Positions 33,019-46,500 of a DNA stretch of 64,000 nt are shown here, one piece after another. The notes beneath the pieces are model-generated. The model searched no databases. It saw only the letters and a list, made by a program, of their open reading frames with translations, and was not told where the DNA came from. Source of the DNA: Spongilla lacustris (lineage: Eukaryota; Porifera; Demospongiae; Spongillida; Spongillidae); assembly GCA_949361645.1 (NCBI GenBank), contig OX442422.1, positions 7,969,534 to 8,033,533 on the forward strand, given 5' to 3'. The position numbers and the translations under genes are program-made. Positions within the stretch are counted from its first letter, which is position 1; each line of letters opens with the position of its first letter.

Positions 33019-34926
33019 TTAAGGCTGAAGTGTTTTCATGGTCGCAGAGGTTACGTTGCCAAGGTCTTTAAGAGATGCACCAGCTGATCCACGTCTGGCA
33101 GGCTTGACCTGGAAATCAGCCAAAGAGGGTTAAGTAACAGACCATCCAAACAGGTGCAAAGATTGCACCAATCATGTACACTTGCCTGGGAGGGATGAGG
33201 TTTCCACCCAATGAAATAGAGGAGCTGGAAGGTGGCGGGAACACTGCCATCTTCATTTCCATACAACTCTGCAGCAGATGATACATACATGGCATGGCAT
33301 GCAAGCTGCTTCAGATTGCAACCACTTCAACTAAAAATGTACACAGCATAGTTAAAGACTGGTGTACATCAGGTATTTCTGGTACAATGCACTCATCACT
33401 CCCCCACCCACACTTGCCCACTACCTCCGCATGAACAGGGTACCTTTGTATATGGCAGCTGCCGCATACAGAGTGCTACGTTTGATGTAGTTCCTTCTGT
33501 TCCATGCACAGTTGCTCTCTCCCATACCTTCACATCACAGGGTTGGTCCAAGGCTAATGAGCACACACAGAAACCCCTCCCCCCCCACCCAACCTTTCAA
33601 ATCACTCATCAGTTCAAACATGGAAGGATAGTTAATCTTCACCTCATCCACATCCTGGTACAAAGGAAGAGGGAGGGGTGGTTATAAGGTAAGAGATATT
33701 CCATATTATAGTACACACAAAAGTCTCCTGTTCTTGCCACTATAATGCTTGGCCCAGGCCATTTCCAGTTACAAATGGATTCCACGTCTCACGCACAACA
33801 CTTACCACAGTGGTCAGTGTGTACCCAGCTCTGCCCAGCAGACCCCCAAGGTCCCTCATCTCTGTGAAGGGGGAGATGTGTGGAGCAAAACCCTTACCAC
33901 CACCACCACCACGGATAAAGCAATGATAGTACATGTGAGGTGTGTGTTAAGTGTGCAAGGTGTATGAAATAAGTGGTGCATGTGTGTGCATGTGGGGGGC
34001 ACACAACATGAGGTGAACAAAGTCCAAACCAAACATGGCGGCTCACTCCCTCTCTTTCAGTTTCGGCCAGCTGCAGTGAGCACCTCAGCTCAAACAAGGT
34101 GTCCCCAGCAAACAGGCAGCCAATGGCAGGAGCGTCCGGTTTGATGACCCTGTACATCTGGATAATTAGAACGGGCCACACACCTGCCAAGGGTACGGTG
34201 GTAGCCATTGCAATGTGAGGCTGACCTCACTAAGGGCACGTGGAAGATCATTCACCCAGTGCAAGCTAGGTGAATCAAGAGTTACTACATATTAACACCC
34301 ACCAACACCACACACACACATCACACACCTCAAGCTGCTTAAGGCAAGGTCAAAGCTATCTTCCTTAAATGGTAGGAACTCTTCGTCAGCTATCACTCTG
34401 TATGTAGGGATGTCTGGAGCCGCACAGCTGGCCAACTGAACAGGCAGAAGGGTTAATTGCATTATTAAGCAATGCGTTTATTATTTTAAAAAGGGCCTAC
34501 TGACAACCGCGTTTTCCGCTGCATCACACTGGTACAAACCACCGACTAGGTCTCGGGACAGCTGAGAAGCGATATGGCCACGTCCGCAGCCCACGTCCAA
34601 AGCTGTTGGAAAGAATCTACACGTGCATGACAGAATCGAAAGCAGGTCACGTTGCTAAGCGCGGACCACTCTCACCTGGACACGTCAGCTACTCTGTCAA
34701 TCAACTGCGATGCCACTTCCTGTTTAAGATAATCGTATGTGGCCACTTGGGGGTTGCACGCCGCTCTGTTCTTCTGCGCACGCTTTGTCTTTCTGTCGAA
34801 AACGTTCATTGCACCTTGCCGGACGTCCGAGTAGTCGCGTCCACGACTCGCGCATGACACCTGACCACCTGCTCGACGTTTCAGTTGCGTGTATATGTAT
34901 TTACGGGTTACCAGCAAACGAGGCAT
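33019..34926 (-). CDS. NDUFAF5: NDUFAF5, arginine hydroxylase/methyltransferase-like complex I assembly factor
   Basis: This is a mitochondrial matrix protein needed for early assembly of respiratory complex I, of the class I SAM methyltransferase fold. Ten exons, complement coordinates: 34676-34926, 34508-34616, 34329-34435, 34226-34265, 34047-34157, 33806-33892, 33594-33654, 33444-33527, 33186-33268 and 33019-33108 (stop TAA at 33019). All junctions are in phase. The N-terminus is basic (a likely transit peptide), followed by [14 protein letters not shown]. Diagnostic motifs are ALDVGCGRG (SAM site), [75 protein letters not shown] and IGWKPHPSQ. These match the animal family along its length. 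The last intron begins GC (CAG|gcaagt), supported because it restores the family C-terminus. The gene looks intact. Confidence 0.92.
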
Positions 34927-36038
34927 AGCGCATTCGGTTTGAGAGGCCCTAAGCTGGCTGTACTGTGGGTACGTAAAGGGTTAATTTAGCACACTATGTA
35001 TCCATTACATCACCTGTATAGGAAGTTATTGAACGCAATGAACATGAGTTATAAAGAAATGATCACAGATTCACACTGTATAATATACCGCCCGCCTTCT
35101 GGATCCATACTATTTTGCCAAAACGCTGGATGCAACTGTTTTTACATGACTCTGAACATTGCCGGGCCGTTGTTTGATCAAAGATATAGCTGGCATGGTG
35201 TATATCAGAAACAGGTGATAGATTACTGTGACCTCTCAGTAAAACTGCAGTAGATAGCCTGGGCAACAATGTTAAGATTTAGTTCTGGCTGAACTGATAT
35301 CTACTAATGTACATTTATAAACATTTGGTGATGGTATAGTGGTAGTGCATGCATGCATGTGCATATGAAAGTACAGCTTGGTGATCCGTCGATTGGAAAA
35401 ATGCATATGTATATGGAATCGAAATTGTAGCAGCAAGAGATTAGCCATTGATACTGACAAAGATGCACGTTAGGTGTTACTGATCACCCTGTGCATGGTT
35501 TTGTTAAATTAGGAATTAACAAGGCACGGAGCATGCCCATTTCCTTAAATGTTTGCAAGGTCAATAGAGTGATGAAGCTGGAATAAGCTAGTGCATGTAT
35601 AAAAGAGCACGTGCATGATGGCATTGATGGGACCACGTGTATTATTATTGATTTAATCAGTAGATGCATATGCCTGGGTTTCAAGAACTAGCTCTGCACA
35701 AATGATATCTGTTGTATGTTATTACTTTACTTTGTCGATTCCCTCAGTGCAATGCACCGCGCAGATATAACTTTGCCGTCGGTAAATTACAGTCTCGGGT
35801 GTGAATGTAACAATTTCATACCTGCATGCACATGCAAAATGATTTTAAAATTAAGCACATTGGCAGTATATATACAGTCACTGAAGTAAGAACGGCATAC
35901 AACTGCATGCGTGCCTGAGTATTAAATATCATATATAACACATAACAATGGATACAAATCATACAATGAAACGGAAATGTATAGTACTCGATCTGACTAT
36001 AAATATATCGATACGTTGTTTTCAGAATTCAGTATCGA
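34927..36038. other. Intergenic region, NDUFAF5 upstream / LGR downstream
   Basis: The first part should contain the NDUFAF5 promoter; no TATA-like element was identified. The remainder is AT-rich with short frames only. Nothing else was recognised. Confidence 0.5.
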
Positions 36039-39000
36039 TCACTCCTCGGTGTACTCGGACGCTATGATGATGCGATCAAACGAGGTCTCCATTGTGGCAG
36101 ATAAAGTACCTATCTCTATGACCGACTGAGTCTGAGGCTTGGAATCGTCCGTGCATTCGTTCCGTATAACCAGCGACGCTGGGTCATCGAACTCGGTAGC
36201 TTCACGGATAGCGCTAAGACTCATCATGTTGGTGGCACCCAGGACTCTCCGGTTGAGGGTGTCTAGGCCCCCTTCTACGCTAGCAGCATTGTTGGAAATA
36301 AGGTTGGACCTAGCGCTAGAGGCAAACAGATCGGTGGTCGAAGTCTTCGAAAGAGACAAGCGGCGAAGGGTCGACGTCGTCTCTCTGGTCTGTGGCTGAG
36401 ACGACCATCCGGAGGTTAGACGGTAGAAAATGTCCGTCGCCCCGCACTTTCTGGTCATCATCAACAGCGTTTCTCTGAACACTCGGGTCGAGAGGGTGTA
36501 GATGACAGGATTGAGCGAGGCGTTTAGCGGGAACACGACCACCATAAAGACCTTTGCCGCGCTAACGTCGATCAAATTCTGGCCGCTCGCCGTGCCCAGA
36601 GCCACGACGGCTATCGGGAACCAGCAGGCGAAGCTGGTGAACACGATGATGCCCATTCGCATTGCCACGTAACACTCGTTCATCTTCGACGCGTTAACCG
36701 GGGACCCGGAGGTTCTCCTGTTGCAGAATACGCTGCACCCAATCACGGCGTAACTGATCGCGATCACGAATGAAGCGATGCCCGTCATGATAAGCACGAA
36801 GTACACGTATCCAGCGCTTACAGGGCTGGAATTGTCGAATGGCAGGCACAGCGCGGTTTTGCCGTAGCTACTCACGTGCACAATTGGCAGCGCTCCCATG
36901 ACGACTGCAAACACCCAGCCCAATCCGACCAGTAAGGCGGCAACTTTCAATGACATCTTGTTGCGTGCAAACACTTGCACGATGCTGTACACCCGCTCCA
37001 GGGTTATGAGAACGAGAGTGAAAACGGACATGGAGGTTGACGTCATAGCGCAAAACCCGGCAAAATTGCAGCCATGGCTGTTCATCCACGCCTCGCTCTG
37101 GGCGTAGAATGCATTCGGAGAACTATAGTGGGTGTGCAAGTCTTCGACTCCGATGGTGAAGAGGTAAACTCCCATGAGAAAGTCCGCTATAGCTAGATTG
37201 AGGTACAGAAAGTTCACCACCTGTAACTGATTCTGCTTTTTCCTGAAGATTACCACGTAAACCACCATGCATGTGATGACAAGTCCGTTGCCGAAAAGGG
37301 TCACAGGTATGACTATCCAGATGACAATCCTTGGGCCATCACTGAGCAGTTCTTCACACGGGTTGAATGGGTCTTCTGCTGGCAGGCATGTTATGTACTC
37401 GTCACTCTCCTCGTAAGGAGGCAGGGTGCCATTTCTGCAGGGGCTGATTGGCATGAATGGCGGCAACTTTGGCACAGGTGAGGGCGAGGAGGACACAAGG
37501 GCAAGCGGTGTGCAAACTGGTGTGTTGTTGTGTGTGTTGTTGCCACTGCCTTCAGAGGACTGCGCCGTGAGGCATGCACACATAGCGCTAGCTAATAGTG
37601 AGCAGCCTGAATCGGTGCAGGAATCAGCGTAGCAGCTCAAGCATAAGATAAAAGTGGGTGTGGTGCTGTCACAAAGGTTAGAGCAGTCAACTGGTGCTGG
37701 CTTGTTGCAACACAACATCACCACTGCTTCTGTGTAGCATGACACCACAGGGGTGGCAGAAAGCTCTCCTGTTGTTGTGGGCATTGAGGGAAGTTCACTG
37801 CCGTCTTGGCTGATAGTGGAGGCCAACATTTCACTGAACAATACTTCGCTTGACAGCAGAATAGTTGCAATAGGGGAAAGTAAAAATGCACTTGGAGCTA
37901 CTGTAGAAACATAATCAATCGACAATGCATCACTTTGAGAGATCAACGTGATCCCTGACAAGATCACACTGGACGATGGAATGGTTGCAACATTGGACGG
38001 GACAGATGCACTTGGAGTTACTGCAGGGGCAGACAAAACACAATCATTCAGCCATGAAACATGATGAGTGCTTATATGTGTCACTCACTCGACAACAGTG
38101 TGGCCATGGAGGTCATCGTTTGAGTCACTAGATTGGTAGAAAGATTTGAAGCCTTAGACTGTGGAGGTACTGTAGAATTGAGCGGTGCTGACTTTGTTGT
38201 GCATACTGTATTCACCACAGTGGAGGTGTTGCAGTTCTTCAGAGTACTGGGAGATGAAGGAGTAGGTTCGGGAAGGCTACCTTGCCGCTTCTTCGTACTG
38301 ACTGACTTTATTTGGAAGTGCTTGATTTTTTGAGACTCTAGCTGGCAACAATAAATGTGAAAGGGCATGGTGATTTGTTTCAATAATGGATAAGTTAGGT
38401 TGTAGTGTGAGGCATCAGATGTGGTGAACGACGGCAGAGCCAGTTGTGTTGCTCCACTAAGATCTATCACTTTTAAATAATCTCTGATACCATCAGTAGG
38501 TAGCTTCGTCACCTTTGTGTTTGAAAGGTCTCTGGAAATAGAAATTAAATCAATTTTGGTTTTTCAATGTTTGTTTTGCTCCAACAAACAAATACATTGA
38601 AGAAAACCATTTTTATCTCTCTTGCCTTTTAAAATAATACCTATGAATTCTTTTAAATGAAAATTATTAACTTACATTAAAGCACCTAACAATTCATCCC
38701 TAGTCAGTTGAAAAAAATGTGCATAACATCATGTTGAGATATTGACATGTAATTATCTTTTCCTTTCAGATTTGTTCCCGCATCATCTCTCTATGTATAT
38801 GAAGATATCGATTTTGGTACTCTAATTATCTTCCACATTGTGAGGGTAAAGATCACTAACCCAACAAATCAATACGTAAAGGACTCCTGTATCTAAATCT
38901 CACATTTGACGCACTTTCAACGCTCGTACGCGTAGAATTCTAACCAGTTGGTTTGGCAATCTTTGCACACATGGCGTGGAAAATAATTTGAGTACCAAAA

Positions 39001-41320
39001 ACAATTTTCCCGATGATGTGAACGAAATTTGAAAGTAAAAGGTCTGCTGTTACCAAGATATAATGTTTTTTTTCAACGTAGCATTTTTATATACATGTAG
39101 TGGCAAAAGATTTAAAAAGCCAGATGGCCAGAATTATAACGAATCAGCTTTTTTTTTAATTCCCATATGCAAAGCTTTGTATTAATATAGTCACCTTGTA
39201 CATACAAATACACTGGTCGAAGGGTATAACTTACAATGTTGAGATAATCACACTGTTGAAAGTGCCATCTTGGAATTCTTTTATGTTGTTATTGGACAAG
39301 GAGCTGAAGAAGCAAGTTTTAATAATTCATATTCTCTTGTTTGTGTTTACATGCTACATTTGTGTGTGTTCTCAACAGTTGTACCGAAACAAATTTGAGT
39401 ACAGCTCCACTTCTATTAGTGGCTATTATTGAATATATGCAGCACCATGCATGCAGAGCATTCAGCAAATAAACTTACAGGTTAGTGAGGTGACACGTGT
39501 AATCAAATACGTCCATAGGTAGCTCAGTAATCTGGTTGCTCCCTAAATTACTAATTGAGAAAACAATACATTGGAGTGGTTTGTCTGAAGATAAAGTACG
39601 TGTACTTACAGTGTTATAAGATTTTTAAGATTCAGCAGATCGGCCTTGGTGATAGAGGAGATTTGATTTCCCTCCACAGAACTGCAAGAAACAAAAGGAA
39701 AGAGCATGGAGCAGTGAGTGTAGTCGTGTTGCTCATGCACATTCTACAATGCACGTACAGCATGTGCAGTTGAGTGAGATTTGCTACTGGTGGAAACACC
39801 ACTAGTCTGTTGTATTCAAGAGTTCTGCAGTGGAAATAATATCTCATGAAGTTAACTTGGTTGATTTCCCAAGGTACAAGTTGACAACAGTGAAACCCAG
39901 AAACTTCAGCAACAATATAGGAATGCCTTTGAGTCTAAATTATCCATCAATATCATAGTTTGAAGCACGGCTTCTGGAGTATTTGAAACACCCAGGGCAT
40001 TCCAACCTGGACCCTGTGCACAAGTGAAGCAGCAGAAATGAAGGGACCACTTAACAGCCCAATTGCTGCCCATGGGTTCTCTCATCATGGTATGTTCTCT
40101 TGTCTACAAGGTATCAACGAATACCTCATTAAGGGTCAAAGAACTGCTAATGGGCAAAGCTGTACAAGCATAGTGTAAACAAGTGTGTGTGAGGTCGCAT
40201 TTGGAGGGTAGCAGGGGGGAGGGGGGTAAACAGGGAAGGCAGTGGAGCAAATATCTCACCAGCATGCACATTGTAACTTACACTGATGTCAAAGACATGC
40301 CCAGGAATGCATCTTGGTCAATATGCTTCAGTGCTGTGTTGCTTATTGCCCTGCATGTGTGCATGCATGTGGCCACGTCACTAGAGCTCTGGTAATCATA
40401 TATGCATGCATGCATGCAAGGGTATATGTATCATAATTTTCTCAGGCGATATTGTCTAATACTAACGTATATCAGAAGAATATAATTGTGAAAATAGTAT
40501 ATGGCCTACCTCGTACCTTATAGGGAGTATACAGGTATATACGATCCGACCTTATTTTTCATAGCATATGGCTTGTTAGAATACTGAATGCAGAAAAACG
40601 TACGTCACACATCTCTTGGTTATGCCAGTAGATGGTTTTTACTTTATTATTATATTTCAGTATTTAAGAACATTATTTATCGCCAAGCTTAATAATATAG
40701 CAGGTTCCAGATGGGAACATATGATGCGTGAGAACTTACAGCTGGATCAAATTAGGGTAGGAAATCAAGTTGTTTCTGCTCAGTGTCGTAATACTGCCAC
40801 TCTTGATAACCCTGTGCATGATATTATTTTAATCATATGAAAAATATACCCCATGCAGTATATATAATATAGCTATCTTATAGAGTATATATGTATGACG
40901 TGCTCGACATGACGGTATGACTTGAGTACGCTTTTGTGGTCGTAGCCATATATACACGTGGTACGTGTACGTGCAGCATGTATGTGTAGAACGACTTCCT
41001 ATACTACTACCTGTATATGTCCGTGACGATACATCAAATAAACGTGGCCAGATCCTAATTTACAAGAAAATGCATGCTATCTGCATAACTTACAAGGTAT
41101 TGACATTGCTGTAGTTTTGTGACATCGGTGGAGGTAACTCTCCTTCCAAGAACGGACAGAGTATTTGAGCGGTATACATATCTTCAGCTTGGCAAAGGCA
41201 TCCTTGCTTCTGAAACGAAGAGTTCCCGTCGAAGCACAGCGATGTGGCAGCAACACCGCTGCTAACCGCGGTGATCAATAAAAATATTACTCTAAACCGC
41301 TCAGTTCCAGCATCCGTCAT
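36039..41320 (-). CDS. Leucine-rich-repeat GPCR of the LGR (glycoprotein-hormone-receptor-like) group
   Basis: This is a predicted plasma-membrane receptor of about 954 residues. Exons, complement coordinates: 41094-41320, 40282-40350 (69 nt), 39610-39681 (72), 39479-39550 (72), 38089-38531 and 36039-38020; all phases agree. Exon 1 carries a hydrophobic signal peptide (FRVIFLLITAV) and a Cys-rich cap. Exons 2-4 are one-LRR exons, the hallmark of LGR genes (LKHIDQDAFLGM, NQISSITKADLLNL, NQITELPMDVF). Exon 5 adds a last LRR. A long Ser/Thr-rich and Cys-rich stalk precedes the conserved hinge PFNPCEELL, then seven helices with ERV after TM3 (DRY position), CWFPI in TM6 and NPVIY in TM7. Only about four LRRs are present, far fewer than the usual 9-17. 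The ligand is unknown. Confidence 0.85.
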
Positions 41321-42263
41321 AGTCGATGTGCTTTCGCTATACACGCGAGGGAAAATCTCTCTATATAAAACGCGTATGCACCGGCAAGTCTCGTGCATAT
41401 GTATAACGAATGATCCTCCCACGCGCCCCCCTCCCAACCGGATATATAAAGCGGTATGTAAGTTGCATAACATAGAGCACGACAACCGACCCCTCAAACG
41501 ACCTTGGCATGCATAACTCCTTTCCGAACGACTGCTGAATACTGAATTTATATTATAGCACTAAATTCATTTTGTCGATTTGAGAAGACTGTGACGTGAC
41601 GACCTCGCAGTATTGATGAAATACTTCCTATCCAATATTGGAAACATGAACCAAAAGGTGTTACCGTTATTCAAACATGTGATAAAATATTTATTATCTG
41701 CAATTGATCTGCACATCAGCTGGATTTGCATTACACTGGCTATTGATACAGAAAAATTGAACCACTGACGTATATATGCCATTTCAGCCCAGCTAGTGGC
41801 CGGGAATATTGACATGATACGCGCATACGCATTGCAATAATGAATTGGAATGCTGTTTTGTAGCTTAAACAACAGTACTGTATCCTATACGTATATCGTA
41901 CTTCGGTACCGGAGCTATGTTAAACTGTGACTGCATATACTTTTTACCCTCACTCATTCTAGCAGAATTAAGTATTCATATTAAAAAAAAAAAACCTCCA
42001 TACAATTTTTCACCATGCATCATGCATATAGCGTAAATTTTATGCAGCCAGCTAATCGTATCGGGACAAAAGGCTTTCTCATTTTCATTTCTGCCTTATT
42101 CCTCTTTGGAAAGCAGATCTTCTACCTCTGCATGTTAGTTTACTACACAGGAATCTGGGGGCTTCTGCCTGCATGCCACAGCTGTGGGCATGCAGCCTAT
42201 GGCTTCTAATGTGGCTAGGTAGCAAGTGAAAATACTACCTCTTCAATAGCAACACTACTGGAT

Positions 42264-42301
<38 letters not shown>

Positions 42302-43571
42302 GATGCACTTTTCATGTGTAGCATGCATACCGAATTGGTCCACAGGCTAATATAGATCACACATGCCCGCAGAAAAGCTTGTATTGCCAATTATCAGTTT
42401 CAGCTGAAGTGTTTCATCTATGTGGACACACCTCTTTTATATGAGGTTACTACCTAAAAGTGTGGTATGGGAATATTAACCAACTCATTGCTCAGTCATA
42501 TATGGCTGATCTTGATCAGATATGGGAACTATATATATAAGGTTAGTATACTGAGTGCGGTGTATGGGACTTTTTCCTTTTGATCATTATACACGAGTAG
42601 TTATTTGTAATGATGTGCAATACATTATACATATGGAAACTAAATCTATGAAGGGTAGTCATATTGCATAAGATTCATTCTGCAGAGACAGCCCATATCC
42701 TGAATCCCCAACAAAGCAGGTCTAACAATTCACTTTGGATAGCTGCAAAAATCAATTTGGAAAGGGAGGTGTAGGCCTTGTAGGGTGCATGGGAGCTAGC
42801 AATAAACATTCCTACATAATTGTACATATGTAGGTAAGCAGGATTGGATAAAACTGATCCGAGGGAACTATTAAGTACTGAATAACATCAGATACTTTTT
42901 TTTTTCACTGGGGGGCGGGGACCCTGACTTTGCTAAGCGATAATCGTTATTAATAATGATAAAAACAACAATACTCGTGATCGCCGGTTATCCTGTATAG
43001 TCTACAGCGTTAAAGTAAAATAATACGTTTATATGCTCTCGCTATTAACACTTAATACTGGTAGCCACGTGCAATTGTGCGCACCACCGCCACTGCATAT
43101 ACTTTGCGGCACTCAGTGACGTACGTGTGACTAATGGTGTTGGCAGTACAGCACAGTACATGATGTGTTTACACAACGACAGTAGAATTCCCGCAATCAA
43201 ATCCCCTGCGTAATTTACTACATCTATAGGCTATAGCTCGCCTTGACGCATATATATGTATCAGCTCTTGCGTAATTGTATAGTACTACAATTTCATTAC
43301 GTGTTGCATGCTCGCGTAATTGTATAAGTGCAGGTGGCCGTGGACCCGTCCTTAACAGGCTTAAGGATTACACGCTATGTTCGGGTCATGCACGTTTTTT
43401 TGATCGCAATTAATTACTCAAAACTAAAAGTAAAATGTCTTGTTATTCATGCACGTGATCAGTTACCCGGTAAATTATAATTATTTGCCATCCTTTGAGT
43501 ATTTCTATGTATTGAGATGTAAATTAGTATTATCACGTACAGAGGGCCAATAATAATATACATGTATATTT
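41321..43571. other. Intergenic region upstream of the LGR gene
   Basis: It contains the LGR promoter side, AT-rich DNA and a poly(G) tract (separate entry). In-frame ATGs exist upstream of 41320 (to 41497), but the sequence there lacks a signal-peptide character, so the start at 41320 was preferred. No other gene was recognised. Confidence 0.5.
42264..42300 (+). repeat. Poly(G) tract of 37 bases
   Basis: An uninterrupted run of 37 G. It could form G-quadruplexes. The exact length is unreliable in any assembly. Confidence 0.9.
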
Positions 43572-43575
43572 TTAA

Positions 43576-46500
43576 CACCGGTTCCATGAGAAACGGGTAC
43601 ATTTTACAAGGTTTTTTTGGGATTTGCAAAAACTAAAATGTGTCGGAGCTAACATTTCAACGTTTGTATTAGGTTTAAAATGTTTATCAATCAGTTGGAT
43701 GATGGAACATATCTTTTTTTCTCCCTACAGGTTCAGGGTTCCGGACCTGCATCCTTCGAAAGTGAAACGGTCCTAACGGTTACCCGAAAAACGACACTTT
43801 TTTTTTAACATCGTAGCAAGCAATATGAATGACTCTATTTGATGCTTATATGTAACCAAGCACTTTGCCATACTACTTGAGCTAAATACAAGCTCTAAAC
43901 GCCGGTTTTTAGCGTTTGGTGCTGTACCGCATCTTGTTAATTGAATGTATATTTTCAATGCGTCGCGCATGCGCGCCTATACATCCCATATAGAGTATGT
44001 AAGAATTTCATTTGTAACGTGCATCAACATTATTGTGCAATGACATCAGTGCTGCAACAAACATGCCTACTTCACAATACAGACTTATGATATTCTTGTA
44101 TTCGCTTAATCAACTCTGTCTTATTTCCAGACATCTTAAGTTTGTGGTCTTGCAAAAACACTTTAAGTTGTTTAACCTTTAGGTGATATAGGTCATCAGC
44201 AGCCCAATCAATTTCAGTATCGTTTGATTGGAGACTATCACAATGTGAAGTCCTTCCTCTTTTAACTCCTCTTCTACTCCCTTCTTGTTCAGCAGGATAC
44301 TTTCGTTGACCAATCTTTTGGTATACCAATCTAATTTGACCAACAACTGGGACTTCTGACAGTAACAAAAGTCCACCTGTGTATTGAGCAACAAGTCTGG
44401 CTTGCACTGCCTCTGCAGACACTTTATGCCGGCTTTTAACTGTGCTTCCTTCTACAGCCTGTCCCAAACCTTCCTGCCAGCATTGTGCAATAAATTCTTC
44501 AACTCTTTTGCTCAGCTGTGGATGTTGATTTTTTGTACAATGTGCCCAACCTAAATGAAAATTTCCTTCAAATGAGGCATGCACTGACACCTCATTGGTT
44601 CTTACAGTTGTAATCATGACTTCTGACTGACCATCCAGTGTGAAGTCTCGAGTTGCCAAGACTTTATCTGCATAATGCAGAGCAGTCCTAATGGCATTAC
44701 TTTGGCTTGTAGAACCTTTACATTTGTGTTTCTTTTTGCAATAAGCACTCTTAAAGTGACGATGGCAGAGCTCACATTGTGGGAAAATGCTGTATATCTC
44801 TTTAATAGCTTCCATCTTGGTGCATTCCATTTCCTCTTTTTTCAGTTGTCGTTTGCTCTTCTTAGCAGGAATACTGGTATACCGAGAACGTGCCCTAGTG
44901 GTATGCCGCTCAGAACCCATATTATGAAACTGAACTTTGCATCCACTAAAATTGGTCCCTGGATTACCAAATGGGTCTTGCTCATAAGACGAACAGGGGG
45001 CAGTGGTCAATTTCTTGATGAGTGATGGTACAGACTGCCCTAAGTTGTGGAAAAATGAAACTGTAGGATTACTGTATGTAGCAGCTAAAAAGGTTGAGAT
45101 GCCATTAATTGGGGCTACTTTGGCAGTCATAAATGGTGGATCATACTTTGGTTTGACAAGAAGCACTGTAGTATTTTTGACACATTTGGTGCTTAATGCA
45201 ATTGCAAGTTGTTTTGGTGTTGATACTTTTCTTCCCCCTTCTCCTTCAGAAATGTAGGCCTCAACCCTTGATTGCTGGTGTGAGAAATGAGAATCACATA
45301 TGTCCTTACCAGCTGCTGCTTCATTGTGATAATATGCAATGAGGTTCATTCCACATGCACTAACAGCTTGGTGTATGAACATTTTTGTGACCTTTCCAGC
45401 AAAATTCTTGGCATTATCACTTTGAAAAATGACTCGTCTTAGGTGAGGAAAGCGATGGTGGAGTGCTTGTAGTCCAGCCTCTAGGCATGATACCACAATT
45501 AATGCGTCACTCTTCTCATCATCAAGAACAATACAATCAATGAAGTGCAGTTGCATTTCTTCTCCATTACTTTCCATGCTACTGTCTTGCACACTCACAT
45601 TGGTTTCACCTTCACCATCAGTTTCAGATTCCAAACATGTAGCCTCATTTTCTGTCATCTTCTCATCATTGCCTTGTTCACAGTCTTTGACACACACTTC
45701 ATCACAGTCCTTACACTCCTCATTGCATCCTTCACGGTCATCTTCCTCACATTCACCATTATTATTGTGGTCATTATCACTTTCATTATCCCCTCCATAA
45801 TCTTCATCACATTCTTCATATTCTTCATACTCTTCCTGGTTGTCGTCTTCAAAATCATGGTCTTGAAGATCATCTTTGTCACATTCTTCATAATCTTCAT
45901 ACTCTTCTTCAACATCATACTCTTCTTCTTGTTCACAATCATGGTAACCATCTGGCTCAATATTTATCTCATAGTTCTCTTCGCACTGTTCACATTCTTC
46001 CCTACCTCCTTCCACATGATCAACCTGTTCTGTACCAACACCATTATGGTCTTCAGTAGTGGCTGCAGTTGCACATTGACCTGGATCCAGCTCATGTGTT
46101 GGTTCAGTAGTGGCTGCAGGTTTCACATATGCCCCCATCCCAAACCACTGCATCCCCTTTTTACCATAATACGCATCCCCGCCTTCTCGAAAACCTCTGG
46201 TCCAGAACTTCTGCTTAAAATCAAATATTATATACACTGTGTCCCCTTCCATATTATGTCTTGCCTTCCTCATGAGGTACTGCTGCTGCATATCATGTAT
46301 CACATGACACATGTACCGAAATGTTCGTCTTTCACATTGAAATATGGTTACAAGTATATCAGCAAGAACAGTCTCATCAGTTAGTTTTTGTATTGCAGTC
46401 CACCTGAGATGATCGTAGAAGAGAAAAGGGCAACGGCATGCTTCACATTGAAGTTGCCCACATTGAAGTTGCCCACATGATTCACTGTGATTTTTTGTAC

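Noticed and set aside
45545..46384. 279-codon plus-strand frame rich in Ile/Phe
   Set aside because: Antisense of the acidic region of the TTAA transposase; Glu/Asp codons read as Phe/Ile/Val on the other strand.
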